Shown piece by piece: positions 52,130 through 61,084 of a DNA stretch of 64,000 bases; position 1 is the stretch's first letter, and each line of letters opens with the position of its first letter. Where the stretch lies: NCBI RefSeq assembly GCF_044464525.1, contig NZ_JBIQLE010000019.1, positions 4,313-68,312 on the forward strand, read 5' to 3'. A program made the translations under genes and the position numbers. Under the pieces are notes generated by a model. It did not search any database, was not told where the DNA came from, and worked only from the letters and a program-made list of their open reading frames with translations. The DNA is from Pusillimonas sp044464525. Lineage in GTDB: Bacteria; Pseudomonadota; Gammaproteobacteria; Burkholderiales; Burkholderiaceae_B.

Positions 52130-54157
52130 ATGACAGCCATATTGAAAGAACCCGGATTCATCCAGTACCCCAATAGCCCCTTTGAGCTGTATCGGCCCTA
52201 TCCGCCGGCCGGCGACCAGCCCGCCGCCATCGATGCACTGGTCGAGGGCATCAACGATGGCCTCATGTACCAGACATTGCTTGGGGTCACCGGTTCGGGC
52301 AAGACCTACACCATGGCCAATGTCATTGCGCAGACCGGTCGACCGGCTATCGTGCTGGCACACAACAAGACACTGGCGGCGCAACTGTATTCAGAGTTTC
52401 GCGAGTTCTTTCCGCGTAATGCCGTCGAGTACTTCGTGTCGTATTACGATTACTACCAACCGGAAGCCTATGTGGCGGCCCGCGACTTGTTCATCGAAAA
52501 AGATTCATCGATCAACGAGCACATCGAGCAGATGCGGCTGTCGGCCACCAAAAGCCTGCTGGAGCGCCGTGACACCATCATCGTGGGTTCGGTTTCTTGT
52601 ATCTACGGCATCGGTAATCCGGGCGATTATCACGCCATGGTGCTTACCTTGCGCACCGGCGACTCAATTCCCCGCCAAGAGCTCCTTGGGCGGCTCGTTA
52701 CCATGCAGTACGAGCGCAACGATGTCGAGTTTGTGCGTGGCACTTTTCGCGCCCGCGGTGAAACTATCGACGTCTTTCCGGCCGAACATGCTGAACTGGC
52801 AGTGCGCATCACGCTATTTGACGATGAGGTCGAGTCGCTCGAGCTTTTCGACCCTCTTACCGGAAAAATCCGTCAGAAGGTGCTGCGTTTTACCGTGTTC
52901 CCGCGTTCTCACTACGTCACGCCTCGCGAGACAGTGCTTCGTGCCATCGAGACAATCAAGGACGAGCTGCGCGAGCGATTGGCTTTTTTCGTCGCCGAGA
53001 ACAAACTGGTGGAGGCCCAGCGTCTCGAGCAGCGCACCCGCTTCGATCTGGAAATGCTGCAAGAGCTCGGTTTCTGCAAGGGCATCGAGAACTACTCCCG
53101 GCACTTGTCGGGCGCCGCACCCGGAGACCCCCCGCCGACGTTGATCGATTATCTTCCGGCCGATGCCCTGATGTTCATCGATGAAAGCCATGTCACCATG
53201 GGCCAGTTCGGGGCCATGTACAAGGGTGACCGTTCGCGCAAGGAAAACCTGGTGAACTATGGCTTTCGCCTGCCCTCGGCGCTGGACAACAGGCCCCTCA
53301 AGATGGAAGAGTTCGAGCAACGCATGCGTCAGACCGTGTTTGTCTCGGCAACTCCGGCCGTATATGAAAGCGAACATTCAGACAACATCGTCGAGCAGGT
53401 GGTCAGGCCCACCGGCCTGGTCGACCCGGATATCGAAGTGCGGCCGGCAACCACCCAGGTGGACGACCTGCTTGGCGAGATCAAGCTGCGCGTTGCCCAG
53501 CAAGAAAGAGTGTTGGTTACGACGCTGACCAAACGCATGGCCGAGGACCTTACTGATTACCTGAACGAAAGCGGCCTGAAGGTGCGCTACCTGCATTCGG
53601 ATATCGACACAGTCGAACGCGTGGAAATATTGCGCGATCTGCGCCTGGGGGCTTTTGACGTTTTGGTGGGCATCAACCTGCTGCGCGAGGGCCTGGATAT
53701 TCCTGAAGTGTCTCTGGTGGCCATACTCGATGCCGACAAAGAGGGGTTCCTGCGGTCGGAACGCAGTCTAATCCAGACCATAGGCAGGGCGGCGCGCAAC
53801 ATCAACGGCAAGGCCATTCTTTATGCCGACCGTGTCACTGATTCCATGCGCCGCGCCATCGACGAAACAGAGCGTCGCCGGAACAAACAGCTTGAGTTCA
53901 ATACCGAGCATGGCATTACGGCGCGCGGCGTCAACAAGGCGGTGCGAGAGCTGATCGACGGTGTCATGGCGCCGACGGCCCAGACCGCTGCGCCCGAAGT
54001 CGCTCCTGAAATTCTGGCTGACGATAAGTTATTGGCCCGCGAAATCCGTCGCCTCGAGAAAGCCATGACCGACCATGCGCGTAATCTGGAGTTCGAACAA
54101 GCGGCTGCGGCGCGTGATGCACTTAATCGTCTCAAGCAACAGGCCTTGCTGAGCTGA
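52130..54157 (+). CDS. uvrB: Excinuclease ABC subunit B
   Basis: 675 residues. DNA-damage recognition helicase subunit of UvrABC. Walker A GVTGSGKT, beta-hairpin region YYDYYQPEAYV, motif region with INLLREGLDIPEVSLVAILDADKEG, and a C-terminal UVR domain (LEKAMTDHARNLEFEQAAAARD) that binds UvrC. No SOS box was found in the 170-bp upstream region. Confidence 0.98.
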   Translation: MTAILKEPGFIQYPNSPFELYRPYPPAGDQPAAIDALVEGINDGLMYQTLLGVTGSGKTYTMANVIAQTGRPAIVLAHNKTLAAQLYSEFREFFPRNAVEYFVSYYDYYQPEAYVAARDLFIEKDSSINEHIEQMRLSATKSLLERRDTIIVGSVSCIYGIGNPGDYHAMVLTLRTGDSIPRQELLGRLVTMQYERNDVEFVRGTFRARGETIDVFPAEHAELAVRITLFDDEVESLELFDPLTGKIRQKVLRFTVFPRSHYVTPRETVLRAIETIKDELRERLAFFVAENKLVEAQRLEQRTRFDLEMLQELGFCKGIENYSRHLSGAAPGDPPPTLIDYLPADALMFIDESHVTMGQFGAMYKGDRSRKENLVNYGFRLPSALDNRPLKMEEFEQRMRQTVFVSATPAVYESEHSDNIVEQVVRPTGLVDPDIEVRPATTQVDDLLGEIKLRVAQQERVLVTTLTKRMAEDLTDYLNESGLKVRYLHSDIDTVERVEILRDLRLGAFDVLVGINLLREGLDIPEVSLVAILDADKEGFLRSERSLIQTIGRAARNINGKAILYADRVTDSMRRAIDETERRRNKQLEFNTEHGITARGVNKAVRELIDGVMAPTAQTAAPEVAPEILADDKLLAREIRRLEKAMTDHARNLEFEQAAAARDALNRLKQQALLS

Positions 54158-54515
54158 TTACTCAGCTGCCAAAAATTTTTGTTGCACTTTTCCAACAAAA
54201 GTATTGTTTAGGGGCTGCCTTCGATGTTGCATTGCAACGTTGGAAAATACATCGCGCCAAAATTTTCATGAAAATGAGCGGAAAAGCTGCTCGATTGAGG
54301 TTCATCGGTTTGCCATATATTTGTGCTTGCAAATCTTTGCTGCACCGCATGAAATGAGGCTTTGCCAAAATTGGCCCTACCTCCAGAACGCCCGAAATGA
54401 AGCTGTAAGGTCTTATTTCCGCTAGATTTTTAGCTGTCAACCAGGCCCTTCGACCGTGTCGGCAACGCGAGCAAAACTATTGCCTTATTGCGGGTTTTCC
54501 CTCACAATTTCACCT
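54158..54515. other. Intergenic region between uvrB and the phosphatase gene
   Basis: About 360 bp, AT-richer than neighbouring genes, with no credible gene. Contains TTTTCCAAC (54188-54196) and GTTGGAAAA (54239-54247) inverted repeats flanking a small GTTGC-ATT-GCAAC hairpin (54226-54238); this may be the uvrB terminator region. The phosphatase promoter presumably lies near the right end. Confidence 0.5.
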
Positions 54516-55007
54516 ATGATGACTAAGGTACTTTTCGTTTGCATGGGTAATATCTGTCGCTCCCCAAGCGCAGAGGGCGTTTTTCGCCATATGATTGACG
54601 AGGCCGGTCTGTCCGGCGCCGTTCAGGTCGATTCCGCCGCCACCCACAGTTTCCACCTGGGCGAAGCCCCGGACGCCCGCGCGCAAGCGGCCGCCCGCAA
54701 GCGCGGCTATGACATTTCTCATAGTGTCGCGCGCCAGGTCAGGCCCGAAGATTTCCGCGAATTCGACCTGATCCTGGCCATGGACTGGGAAAACCTCTCC
54801 GCGTTGCAGCAACAGTGCCCAAAGGTGTATCACCACAAGCTCATGCTGCTCATGCGTTTTGCCAACGAGTTTGAAGAAGCCACCGTGCCCGAGCCCTATT
54901 ACGGCGGCATCGAAGGCTTCACCAAGGTGCTCGACTACCTCGAAGATGCCTGTCAGGGCGTACTCGAAGTCGTACGCAAGCGCGTTACCCAGTACCAGGC
55001 GGCATAA
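54516..55007 (+). CDS. Low-molecular-weight protein tyrosine phosphatase
   Basis: 163 residues from ATG 54516. Signature P-loop C-x5-R is VCMGNICRSPSAEGVF near the N-terminus (nucleophile Cys). Dephosphorylates phosphotyrosine on proteins. The general-acid Asp normally in the DPY motif of the C-terminal loop is Glu here: VPEPYYGG. Lies just before iscR, a common betaproteobacterial neighbour. Full family length (about 155-165). Confidence 0.92.
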   Translation: MMTKVLFVCMGNICRSPSAEGVFRHMIDEAGLSGAVQVDSAATHSFHLGEAPDARAQAAARKRGYDISHSVARQVRPEDFREFDLILAMDWENLSALQQQCPKVYHHKLMLLMRFANEFEEATVPEPYYGGIEGFTKVLDYLEDACQGVLEVVRKRVTQYQAA

Positions 55008-55055
55008 TTGCCGATCTCGGCCCGGCGCAACGCCGGGCCTGCGCATAGGGGCTAT

Positions 55056-55084
55056 AAAAACCGGGCGGGTCGCGCGGTTTTTTT
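55056..55084 (+). terminator. Terminator after the phosphatase gene
   Basis: Stem AAAAACCG / CGGTTTTT with a GC-rich loop and seven T, preceded by a second hairpin GGCCCGGC/GCCGGGCC at 55019-55040. It separates the phosphatase from the isc operon. Confidence 0.8.
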
Positions 55085-55188
55085 GCTGTCTGAGCCTGCC
55101 AGGAACGAACGGTTCACGCGCTTTTCGGCGTCTGCCCACGCACAATTCATGAATCGGGTTTCTTCCCCAAAACTGCTGGGATTTTGCT

Positions 55189-55213
55189 ATACTTGACCTA
55201 ATTGGTCGGGTAT
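55189..55213 (+). promoter_or_regulatory. IscR type 1 operator overlapping the isc promoter
   Basis: A 25-bp imperfect dyad beginning ATACTTGACC and ending GGTCGGGTAT fits the known type 1 IscR site (ATA-half...GAC...GTC...GTAT). It overlaps an extended -10 (TGC-TATACT, from 55185), so holo-IscR would repress its own operon. The iscR start is 66 bp downstream. Confidence 0.85.
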
Positions 55214-55278
55214 TGTTCGGCGCCTTCAGGGGCCGTTGCCCGAGCTGATGCAGTGTGAATTACAGGCAAGGAACCACC

Positions 55279-55791
55279 ATGCGTTTGACCACCAAGGGCC
55301 GTTTCGCCGTTACCGCCATGATTGATCTCGCCTTGCGCCAGCAAGGCGGGCCGGTAACGCTCGCGGCCATCAGTCAGCGACAGAACATTTCCCTTTCATA
55401 TTTAGAGCAATTGTTCGGCAAGCTGCGCCGCCACCAGTTGGTGGACAGCGTGCGGGGACCAGGGGGCGGTTACACGCTGGCTCGGCTGGCGCGTACCATC
55501 ACGGTCGCCGATATCATCTTCGCCGTCGACGAGCCGCTTGATGCGACCAGTTGCGGCGGCAAAGAAGACTGCAACGTGGGCCGCAGCGGCCAGTCGGGCA
55601 AGTGCATGACACATGAACTCTGGGCCACCCTCAACCACAAGATGGTCGAATACCTCGATTCGGTTGCATTGCAAGATCTCGTCGACAAGCAGCGTATGCG
55701 CTTGGTCAAAGAGGCCGGCGAGGCGCAGCAGGCCGCAATAAGCATGAAACCGCCCGCCAAGGCTAAAATTGCGTCACCGATGGCCGTGTAG
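55279..55791 (+). CDS. iscR: Fe-S cluster-responsive regulator IscR
   Basis: 170 residues from ATG 55279 (MRLTTKGRFAVTAMIDLALR, the family start). Rrf2-type winged helix with recognition part SLSYLEQLFGKLRR and the [2Fe-2S] ligands Cys92, Cys98 and Cys109 with His112; the segment from Cys98 to Cys109 is five residues longer than the E. coli Cys98-Cys104 spacing. Senses Fe-S status, represses iscRSUA-hscBA-fdx through the upstream site. Confidence 0.96.
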   Translation: MRLTTKGRFAVTAMIDLALRQQGGPVTLAAISQRQNISLSYLEQLFGKLRRHQLVDSVRGPGGGYTLARLARTITVADIIFAVDEPLDATSCGGKEDCNVGRSGQSGKCMTHELWATLNHKMVEYLDSVALQDLVDKQRMRLVKEAGEAQQAAISMKPPAKAKIASPMAV

Positions 55792-55829
55792 GCGTCGGAA
55801 CGTCCATACCGCACTCAGGAGTTAATTTG

Positions 55830-57047
55830 ATGTTTTCCCCCGAACGACCGGTCTACCTGGATTATTCGGCAACTACGCCGGTCGATCCGCGAGTAGTCGA
55901 CAAGATGGTGCCGTGGCTGTACCAGAATTTCGGCAATCCGGCTTCGCGCAGCCACGCCTACGGCTGGGATGCCGAAGAGGCCGTCGAGCAGGCGCGTGCC
56001 GAAGTCGCCGCGTTGGTCAACGCCGACCCGCGCGAAATCATCTGGACTTCCGGCGCCACCGAATCCGACAACCTGGCGATCAAGGGCGCGGCCCACTTTT
56101 ATTCCGGTCGCGGAAAACACATCATTACCGTCAAAACCGAGCATAAGGCGGTACTTGATCCCTGTCGTGAACTCGAGCGCCAGGGTTTCGAAGTAACTTA
56201 TCTAGATGTCCAGGAAGATGGCCTGATTGATCTTGAAGCCTTCAAGCAGGCTCTGCGTCCCGACACCATCCTGGCATCGGTCATGCACGTCAACAACGAG
56301 ATCGGCGTCATCCAGGATATTGCGGCGCTGGGCGAAATCTGCCGCGACAAGGGCGTGATCTTTCACGTCGATGGCACACAGGGCGCAGGCAAGCTCGAAA
56401 TCGACCTCCAGGCTCTCAAGGTCGACCTTATGTCCTTCTCGGCACACAAGGTCTATGGCCCCAAGGGCATCGGAGCCTTATACGTGCGGCGCAAGCCCCG
56501 TGTGCGGCTCGAGGCGCAAATGCACGGCGGCGGACACGAGCGCGGCTTCCGTTCAGGCACCCTGGCCACTCACCAGATCGTCGGCATGGGCGAGGCCTTC
56601 CGCCTTGCCCGTCTTGAGATGGCCACCGAAAACGAGCGCATCCGCGCCTTGCGTGATCGTCTCCACAAGGGGCTGTCTCAAATCGAAGAAGTCTACGTCA
56701 ACGGAGACATGACGCAGCGGGTTCCCCATAATCTCAATATCAGTTTCAACTATGTCGAGGGCGAATCCCTCATCATGGCGATCAAAGAACTGGCGGTATC
56801 CAGTGGTTCGGCTTGCACATCGGCCAGCCTCGAGCCTTCATACGTGTTGCGCGCTCTGGGGCGCAATGACGAACTGGCGCACAGTTCGATCCGCTTTACC
56901 TTGGGGCGCTTCACCACCGAGCAAGAGATCGATTTCGCGATCAAGCTGGTCAATGACCGCGTCGCCAAGCTGCGCGATATGTCCCCCCTATGGGAAATGG
57001 CCCAAGAGGGCATCGATCTGAACTCCGTCCAATGGGCGGCACACTAA
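55830..57047 (+). CDS. iscS: Cysteine desulfurase IscS
   Basis: 405 residues from ATG 55830 with CAGGAG upstream (a TTG one codon earlier is unlikely). PLP enzyme supplying sulfur for Fe-S clusters and thiolation. PLP-Lys in SFSAHKVYGPKGIG and the sulfur-accepting Cys in SSGSACTSASLEPS. Near the usual 404 residues. Confidence 0.98.
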   Translation: MFSPERPVYLDYSATTPVDPRVVDKMVPWLYQNFGNPASRSHAYGWDAEEAVEQARAEVAALVNADPREIIWTSGATESDNLAIKGAAHFYSGRGKHIITVKTEHKAVLDPCRELERQGFEVTYLDVQEDGLIDLEAFKQALRPDTILASVMHVNNEIGVIQDIAALGEICRDKGVIFHVDGTQGAGKLEIDLQALKVDLMSFSAHKVYGPKGIGALYVRRKPRVRLEAQMHGGGHERGFRSGTLATHQIVGMGEAFRLARLEMATENERIRALRDRLHKGLSQIEEVYVNGDMTQRVPHNLNISFNYVEGESLIMAIKELAVSSGSACTSASLEPSYVLRALGRNDELAHSSIRFTLGRFTTEQEIDFAIKLVNDRVAKLRDMSPLWEMAQEGIDLNSVQWAAH

Positions 57048-57068
57048 AAATATACAGGAGCTCAATCA

Positions 57069-57452
57069 ATGGCATATAGCGATAAAGTACTCGATCACTA
57101 CGAAAACCCACGTAATGTCGGCGCATTCGATAAATCCGACACCAGCATCGGTACGGGCATGGTCGGCGCCCCGGCCTGTGGCGACGTCATGAAGCTTCAG
57201 ATCAAGGTCAGCGATGCCGGCGTTATCGAAGACGCCCGCTTCAAGACCTACGGCTGCGGCTCGGCCATTGCGTCAAGTTCTTTGGTTACCGAATGGGTAA
57301 AGGGCAAGACGCTCGATCAAGCGCTTGACATCCGCAATACCCAAATTGCCGAAGAATTGGCGCTGCCGCCGGTAAAGATTCACTGTTCGATTCTGGCCGA
57401 AGACGCCATCAAGGCGGCGGTGCAGAATTACAAAGACAAGCATCAGGGGTAA
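57069..57452 (+). CDS. iscU: Fe-S cluster scaffold IscU
   Basis: 127 residues. Cluster ligands Cys in GAPACGDVMKL, YGCGSAIASSS, KIHCSILAEDA, plus the LPPVK motif recognised by HscA. Builds [2Fe-2S] clusters with IscS. Confidence 0.98.
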   Translation: MAYSDKVLDHYENPRNVGAFDKSDTSIGTGMVGAPACGDVMKLQIKVSDAGVIEDARFKTYGCGSAIASSSLVTEWVKGKTLDQALDIRNTQIAEELALPPVKIHCSILAEDAIKAAVQNYKDKHQG

Positions 57453-57456
57453 AACT

Positions 57457-57780
57457 ATGGCTATCACGCTTACTCAGAACGCAGCGGATCACATCAGCCG
57501 CTACCTCGAAAGACGGGGCAAGGGGCTGGGTCTGCGTCTTGGCGTTCGGACCACCGGCTGCTCGGGCATGGCCTACCAGCTCGAGTATGTCGACGAGCCC
57601 CAGCCGCAGGACCAGATATTCGAGGCCCACGGTGTGAAGGTTTTCGTCGACCCCAAGAGCCTGGCGTATCTTGAAGGCACCCAGCTCGACTACGGTCGCG
57701 AAGGGCTCAACGAGGGGTTCAAGTTCACCAATCCCAACGAGAAAGCTACCTGCGGCTGCGGCGAGTCCTTCACGGTGTAG
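57457..57780 (+). CDS. iscA: Iron-sulfur cluster assembly protein IscA
   Basis: 107 residues of the A-type carrier family, with Cys in GCSGMAYQLE and CGCGESF. 4 bp after iscU. Confidence 0.97.
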   Translation: MAITLTQNAADHISRYLERRGKGLGLRLGVRTTGCSGMAYQLEYVDEPQPQDQIFEAHGVKVFVDPKSLAYLEGTQLDYGREGLNEGFKFTNPNEKATCGCGESFTV

Positions 57781-57781
57781 C

Positions 57782-58315
57782 GTGGCAAGCGAAGACTATT
57801 TCGAACTTTTCGGCTTGCCCTCGCAGTTCGCTCTGGATAATGACGCCCTTGATGCAACGTGGCGCCGGCTTGCTGCGCGCGTGCATCCAGATCGCTATGC
57901 CACCGCCGGCGCTGCCGAGCGTCGCGTGGCAATGCAATGGGCCTCTACCATCAATGACGCCTACCGCACCCTGAAGTCTCCCATTGAACGGGCCCGCTAC
58001 CTTTGCGAGCGGGCGGGCTGCGACCTCCAAACTGAAAGCAACACCAATATGGACAGCAGCTTCCTGATGCGCCAGATGGATTGGCGCGAACAGCTTGACG
58101 AACTGCGTGGCGAGGGCAGTATTGCGCGAGCCGATGCTCTAGTCGATGACATCCAGGCCGGCCGTGCGGCGATGGAGGCGACGGTGGGCGATCTGATCGA
58201 CCACCAACACGACTACCCCGCAGCGGCAGGCAAGGTACGCGAATGGATGTTCATGGAAAAGCTGCTTGCACAAGCCCATACTTTGCGTAATGAACTGCGC
58301 GATCGGCAAACCTAG
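57782..58315 (+). CDS. hscB: Co-chaperone HscB (J-protein)
   Basis: 177 residues from GTG 57782, directly after the iscA stop (1 nt). J-domain with HPDRYA motif (HPD at about 33-35) and a C-terminal three-helix domain that binds IscU (MRQMDWREQLDELRG, DLIDHQHDYPAA). The open frame upstream lies inside iscA. Confidence 0.95.
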   Translation: MASEDYFELFGLPSQFALDNDALDATWRRLAARVHPDRYATAGAAERRVAMQWASTINDAYRTLKSPIERARYLCERAGCDLQTESNTNMDSSFLMRQMDWREQLDELRGEGSIARADALVDDIQAGRAAMEATVGDLIDHQHDYPAAAGKVREWMFMEKLLAQAHTLRNELRDRQT

Positions 58316-58327
58316 ATCCAAACTTTT

Positions 58328-60193
58328 ATGGCATTACTGCAAATCTCCGAACCCGGCGAATCGCCGGTTCCCCATGAGCGCAAATTGGCGGTGGGCATCG
58401 ATCTGGGCACAACGCATTCGCTGGTTGCCGCAGTGCGCAGCAGCGTACCGGAAGTCTTGGCCGACGCCGAAGGCAGGGTGCTGCTTCCCTCGGTGGTGCG
58501 TTATCTGGCTGACGGCGTCATTGATGTCGGGTACGAGGCCCGCGCCCAGCAATCGCTTGATTCTCTCAACACGGTTGCCTCGGTCAAGCGCCTGATCGGC
58601 CGCTCGCTGGACGAAGCCCGGCTCGAAGGCGCGGCCTACGAGTTCGTCGACGACGGCGACAGTGTACGCCTCCACACAGTGCAGGGCGGCCTGACGCCCG
58701 TCGAGGTTTCCAGCCACATACTCTCGGTCTTGCGCGAGCGCGCCGAGGCGGTTCTGGGCGGAGACCTGGTAGGCGCCGTCATCACGGTTCCCGCCTATTT
58801 CGACGATGCCCAGCGTCAGGCCACACGCGATGCGGGCCGGCTGGCCGGACTATCTGTCTTGCGCTTGCTGAACGAGCCCACCGCTGCAGCCATTGCCTAT
58901 GGCTTGGATCACGGCGCAGAGGGCATCTACGCCGTCTACGACCTGGGCGGCGGCACTTTCGACATTTCCATCCTGCGCCTTAGCAAAGGCGTATTCGAAG
59001 TGGCGGCCACAGGCGGCGATACGCAACTGGGCGGCGATGATTTCGACTCGCTCATCGTGCAGCAGGTAGTCGGCGCTGAACGATTGCAATCCTTGGCAAA
59101 GAGCGATGTTCGCACTTTGAGGGTGGCGGCCCGCGCAGTTCGCGAAGCTTTGTCCGATACTGACGGCGCTACGTTCGAAGCGGTGCTGTCCGATGGCGGA
59201 CGCGTTATACGCAGCTTGAATCGAAAAGAATTCGAGCAGTGGGCTCAACCCCTCGTGCAGCGCACGCTCGATACCGCCGTTCGGGCCCTGCGCGACGCGG
59301 GGCTCGAAAAAGAGCAGATCAAGGGCGTTGTCATGGTCGGCGGCGCCACACGCATGCCGCTGGTGCGCAGCGAAGTAGGCCGCCTGTTCGGTACCGAACC
59401 GTTAACCGATCTGGACCCCGACCGCGTGGTGGCCCTTGGCGCTGCGCTTCAGGCCAATATGCTGGCTGGCAACAGGGGGCCTGCCCAAGAATGGCTGCTG
59501 CTGGATGTGACCCCGCTTTCGCTCGGCTTGGAAACCATGGGCGGTTTGGCCGAGTGCATCATCCCGCGCAACAGCACGATACCGGTGGCGCGTGCGCAAG
59601 AGTTCACTACATTCAAAGATGGACAAACCGCCATGAGCATCCATGTGGTGCAGGGCGAGCGCGATCTGGTGGCGGCTTGCCGCTCGCTGGCCCGGTTCGA
59701 ACTGCGCGGCATACCGCCGATGGTGGCGGGCGCCGCGCGTATCCGCGTCACTTTCCAGGTGGATGCCGATGGCTTGCTGCATGTAGGTGCCCGAGAAGAA
59801 AGCACCGGTGTCGAGGCCTCTGTTTCCGTCAAGCCTTCATACGGTTTGTCCGACGAAGAAGTCACCCGCATGCTGGCCGCGGGTATGGATAACGCGGGCA
59901 GCGATGCCCAAGCACGCGCTGTGCGAGAAGAGCAAGTAGGCCTGCGGCAATTGGTGGAATCGATCAATGCGGCGCTGGCCACCGACGGCGACCTGCTTAC
60001 TTCCGAAGAAAACACCACCATAACAAGCCTGATAAAGCGCGCGGGCAGGGTGCTGGCCATGGACGACCTTGATACATTGCGCAAGACGCGTGAAGATCTG
60101 GCCGCCGCCACCGACCCCTTTGCCGCGCGCCGCATGGACCGCAGCATACGCGCCGCGCTGTCGGGCAAGACCCTTGACGAACTGGCCAGGTAA
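58328..60193 (+). CDS. hscA: Fe-S assembly chaperone HscA (Hsp70)
   Basis: 621 residues, Hsp70 architecture: nucleotide-binding domain with GIDLGTTHSLVAAV, VYDLGGGTFDISIL and GGATRMPLV, then a substrate-binding domain. Acts with HscB on IscU to release clusters. 12 bp after hscB. Confidence 0.97.
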   Translation: MALLQISEPGESPVPHERKLAVGIDLGTTHSLVAAVRSSVPEVLADAEGRVLLPSVVRYLADGVIDVGYEARAQQSLDSLNTVASVKRLIGRSLDEARLEGAAYEFVDDGDSVRLHTVQGGLTPVEVSSHILSVLRERAEAVLGGDLVGAVITVPAYFDDAQRQATRDAGRLAGLSVLRLLNEPTAAAIAYGLDHGAEGIYAVYDLGGGTFDISILRLSKGVFEVAATGGDTQLGGDDFDSLIVQQVVGAERLQSLAKSDVRTLRVAARAVREALSDTDGATFEAVLSDGGRVIRSLNRKEFEQWAQPLVQRTLDTAVRALRDAGLEKEQIKGVVMVGGATRMPLVRSEVGRLFGTEPLTDLDPDRVVALGAALQANMLAGNRGPAQEWLLLDVTPLSLGLETMGGLAECIIPRNSTIPVARAQEFTTFKDGQTAMSIHVVQGERDLVAACRSLARFELRGIPPMVAGAARIRVTFQVDADGLLHVGAREESTGVEASVSVKPSYGLSDEEVTRMLAAGMDNAGSDAQARAVREEQVGLRQLVESINAALATDGDLLTSEENTTITSLIKRAGRVLAMDDLDTLRKTREDLAAATDPFAARRMDRSIRAALSGKTLDELAR

Positions 60194-60206
60194 TAACACA
60201 CAACAC

Positions 60207-60548
60207 ATGCCCAAGATCACCGTAATGCCTCACCCCGAGGTTTGTCCCGAAGGCGCCGTCATCGACGATGCCCCCGCCGGAACCTCGATTTGCCGGATTC
60301 TGCTCGACAACAACATCGAGATCGAACATGCTTGCGAGCTTTCCTGTGCTTGCACCACTTGCCACGTCGTGGTGCGCGAGGGCTTCGACTCGCTCGAAGA
60401 AGCTACCGACAATGAAGAAGACTACCTTGACCGGGCCTGGGGATTGGAATCGAATTCAAGGCTGTCCTGCCAAGCGATATTGGCCGACCAGGATCTGACT
60501 ATAGAAATTCCCAAATACACCATCAACCACGCCAAGGAAAACCACTGA
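60207..60548 (+). CDS. fdx: [2Fe-2S] ferredoxin of the isc operon
   Basis: 113 residues from ATG 60207. Adrenodoxin-type ferredoxin with CELSCACTTCHVVV and a fourth Cys in SRLSCQAILADQD. Electron donor for cluster assembly. Last gene seen of the isc operon; no iscX was recognised behind it. Confidence 0.97.
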   Translation: MPKITVMPHPEVCPEGAVIDDAPAGTSICRILLDNNIEIEHACELSCACTTCHVVVREGFDSLEEATDNEEDYLDRAWGLESNSRLSCQAILADQDLTIEIPKYTINHAKENH

Positions 60549-61084
60549 GGCGTTGGGCTGATACCCGCGAGTGCTGCGGGGAACGTATCCTCGAGGCGAT
60601 CCAGATGACATGGATCGACGAACAGTGAAAACGGGCAGCGGGCTTGGCTTAAGTCGCTGAACCCAATTGTTTTCAAATATCCAGCCCGTATCTGTTGACC
60701 CGGTTCTTAGCGGCCGGGATGCACATTTCTTTTCAGCGCGCGGGCAGTTTCCGGGTGCCCGCCTGTAATTGGCAATGGCGTCGTAATCGAATTTACTTGA
60801 TTCTCTACCGAGAGAATTTCGCCGCTTAGGCCCGTCGGCCGGGGATTCCAGCTTGACCCATAACCGCGTGCATCTGGCAGGCATGGCTTTTGCTCTCGAC
60901 CGCGACACCTAATCCATTCGGCCTAGGCTATTTAAATTAGCTAAAGATACATTTAGTATCATTAATTTTGAATGATTAATTATTTATGGTTAACTGTAGC
61001 AGCTAGATACGCTGTGACTTGAATTACGGGTAAAACCCAGCGTTGTTCGACCAATTGGAAACATTTTTGTTTTAGGACGGAAGA
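60549..61084. other. Intergenic region before the autotransporter gene
   Basis: About 535 bp with no credible gene; open frames here on the minus strand are short and match no family I know. The last 150 bp (about 60925-61000) are strongly AT-rich, with ATTAAT/ATTAAT dyad around 60958-60980, and should hold the promoter of the downstream surface-protein gene. No terminator for the isc operon was identified. Confidence 0.55.

Noticed and set aside
60549..60908. Minus-strand open frames after fdx as a possible gene or IS remnant
   Set aside because: Short, no recognisable domain or ribosome binding site, and partly overlapping the end of fdx on the other strand.
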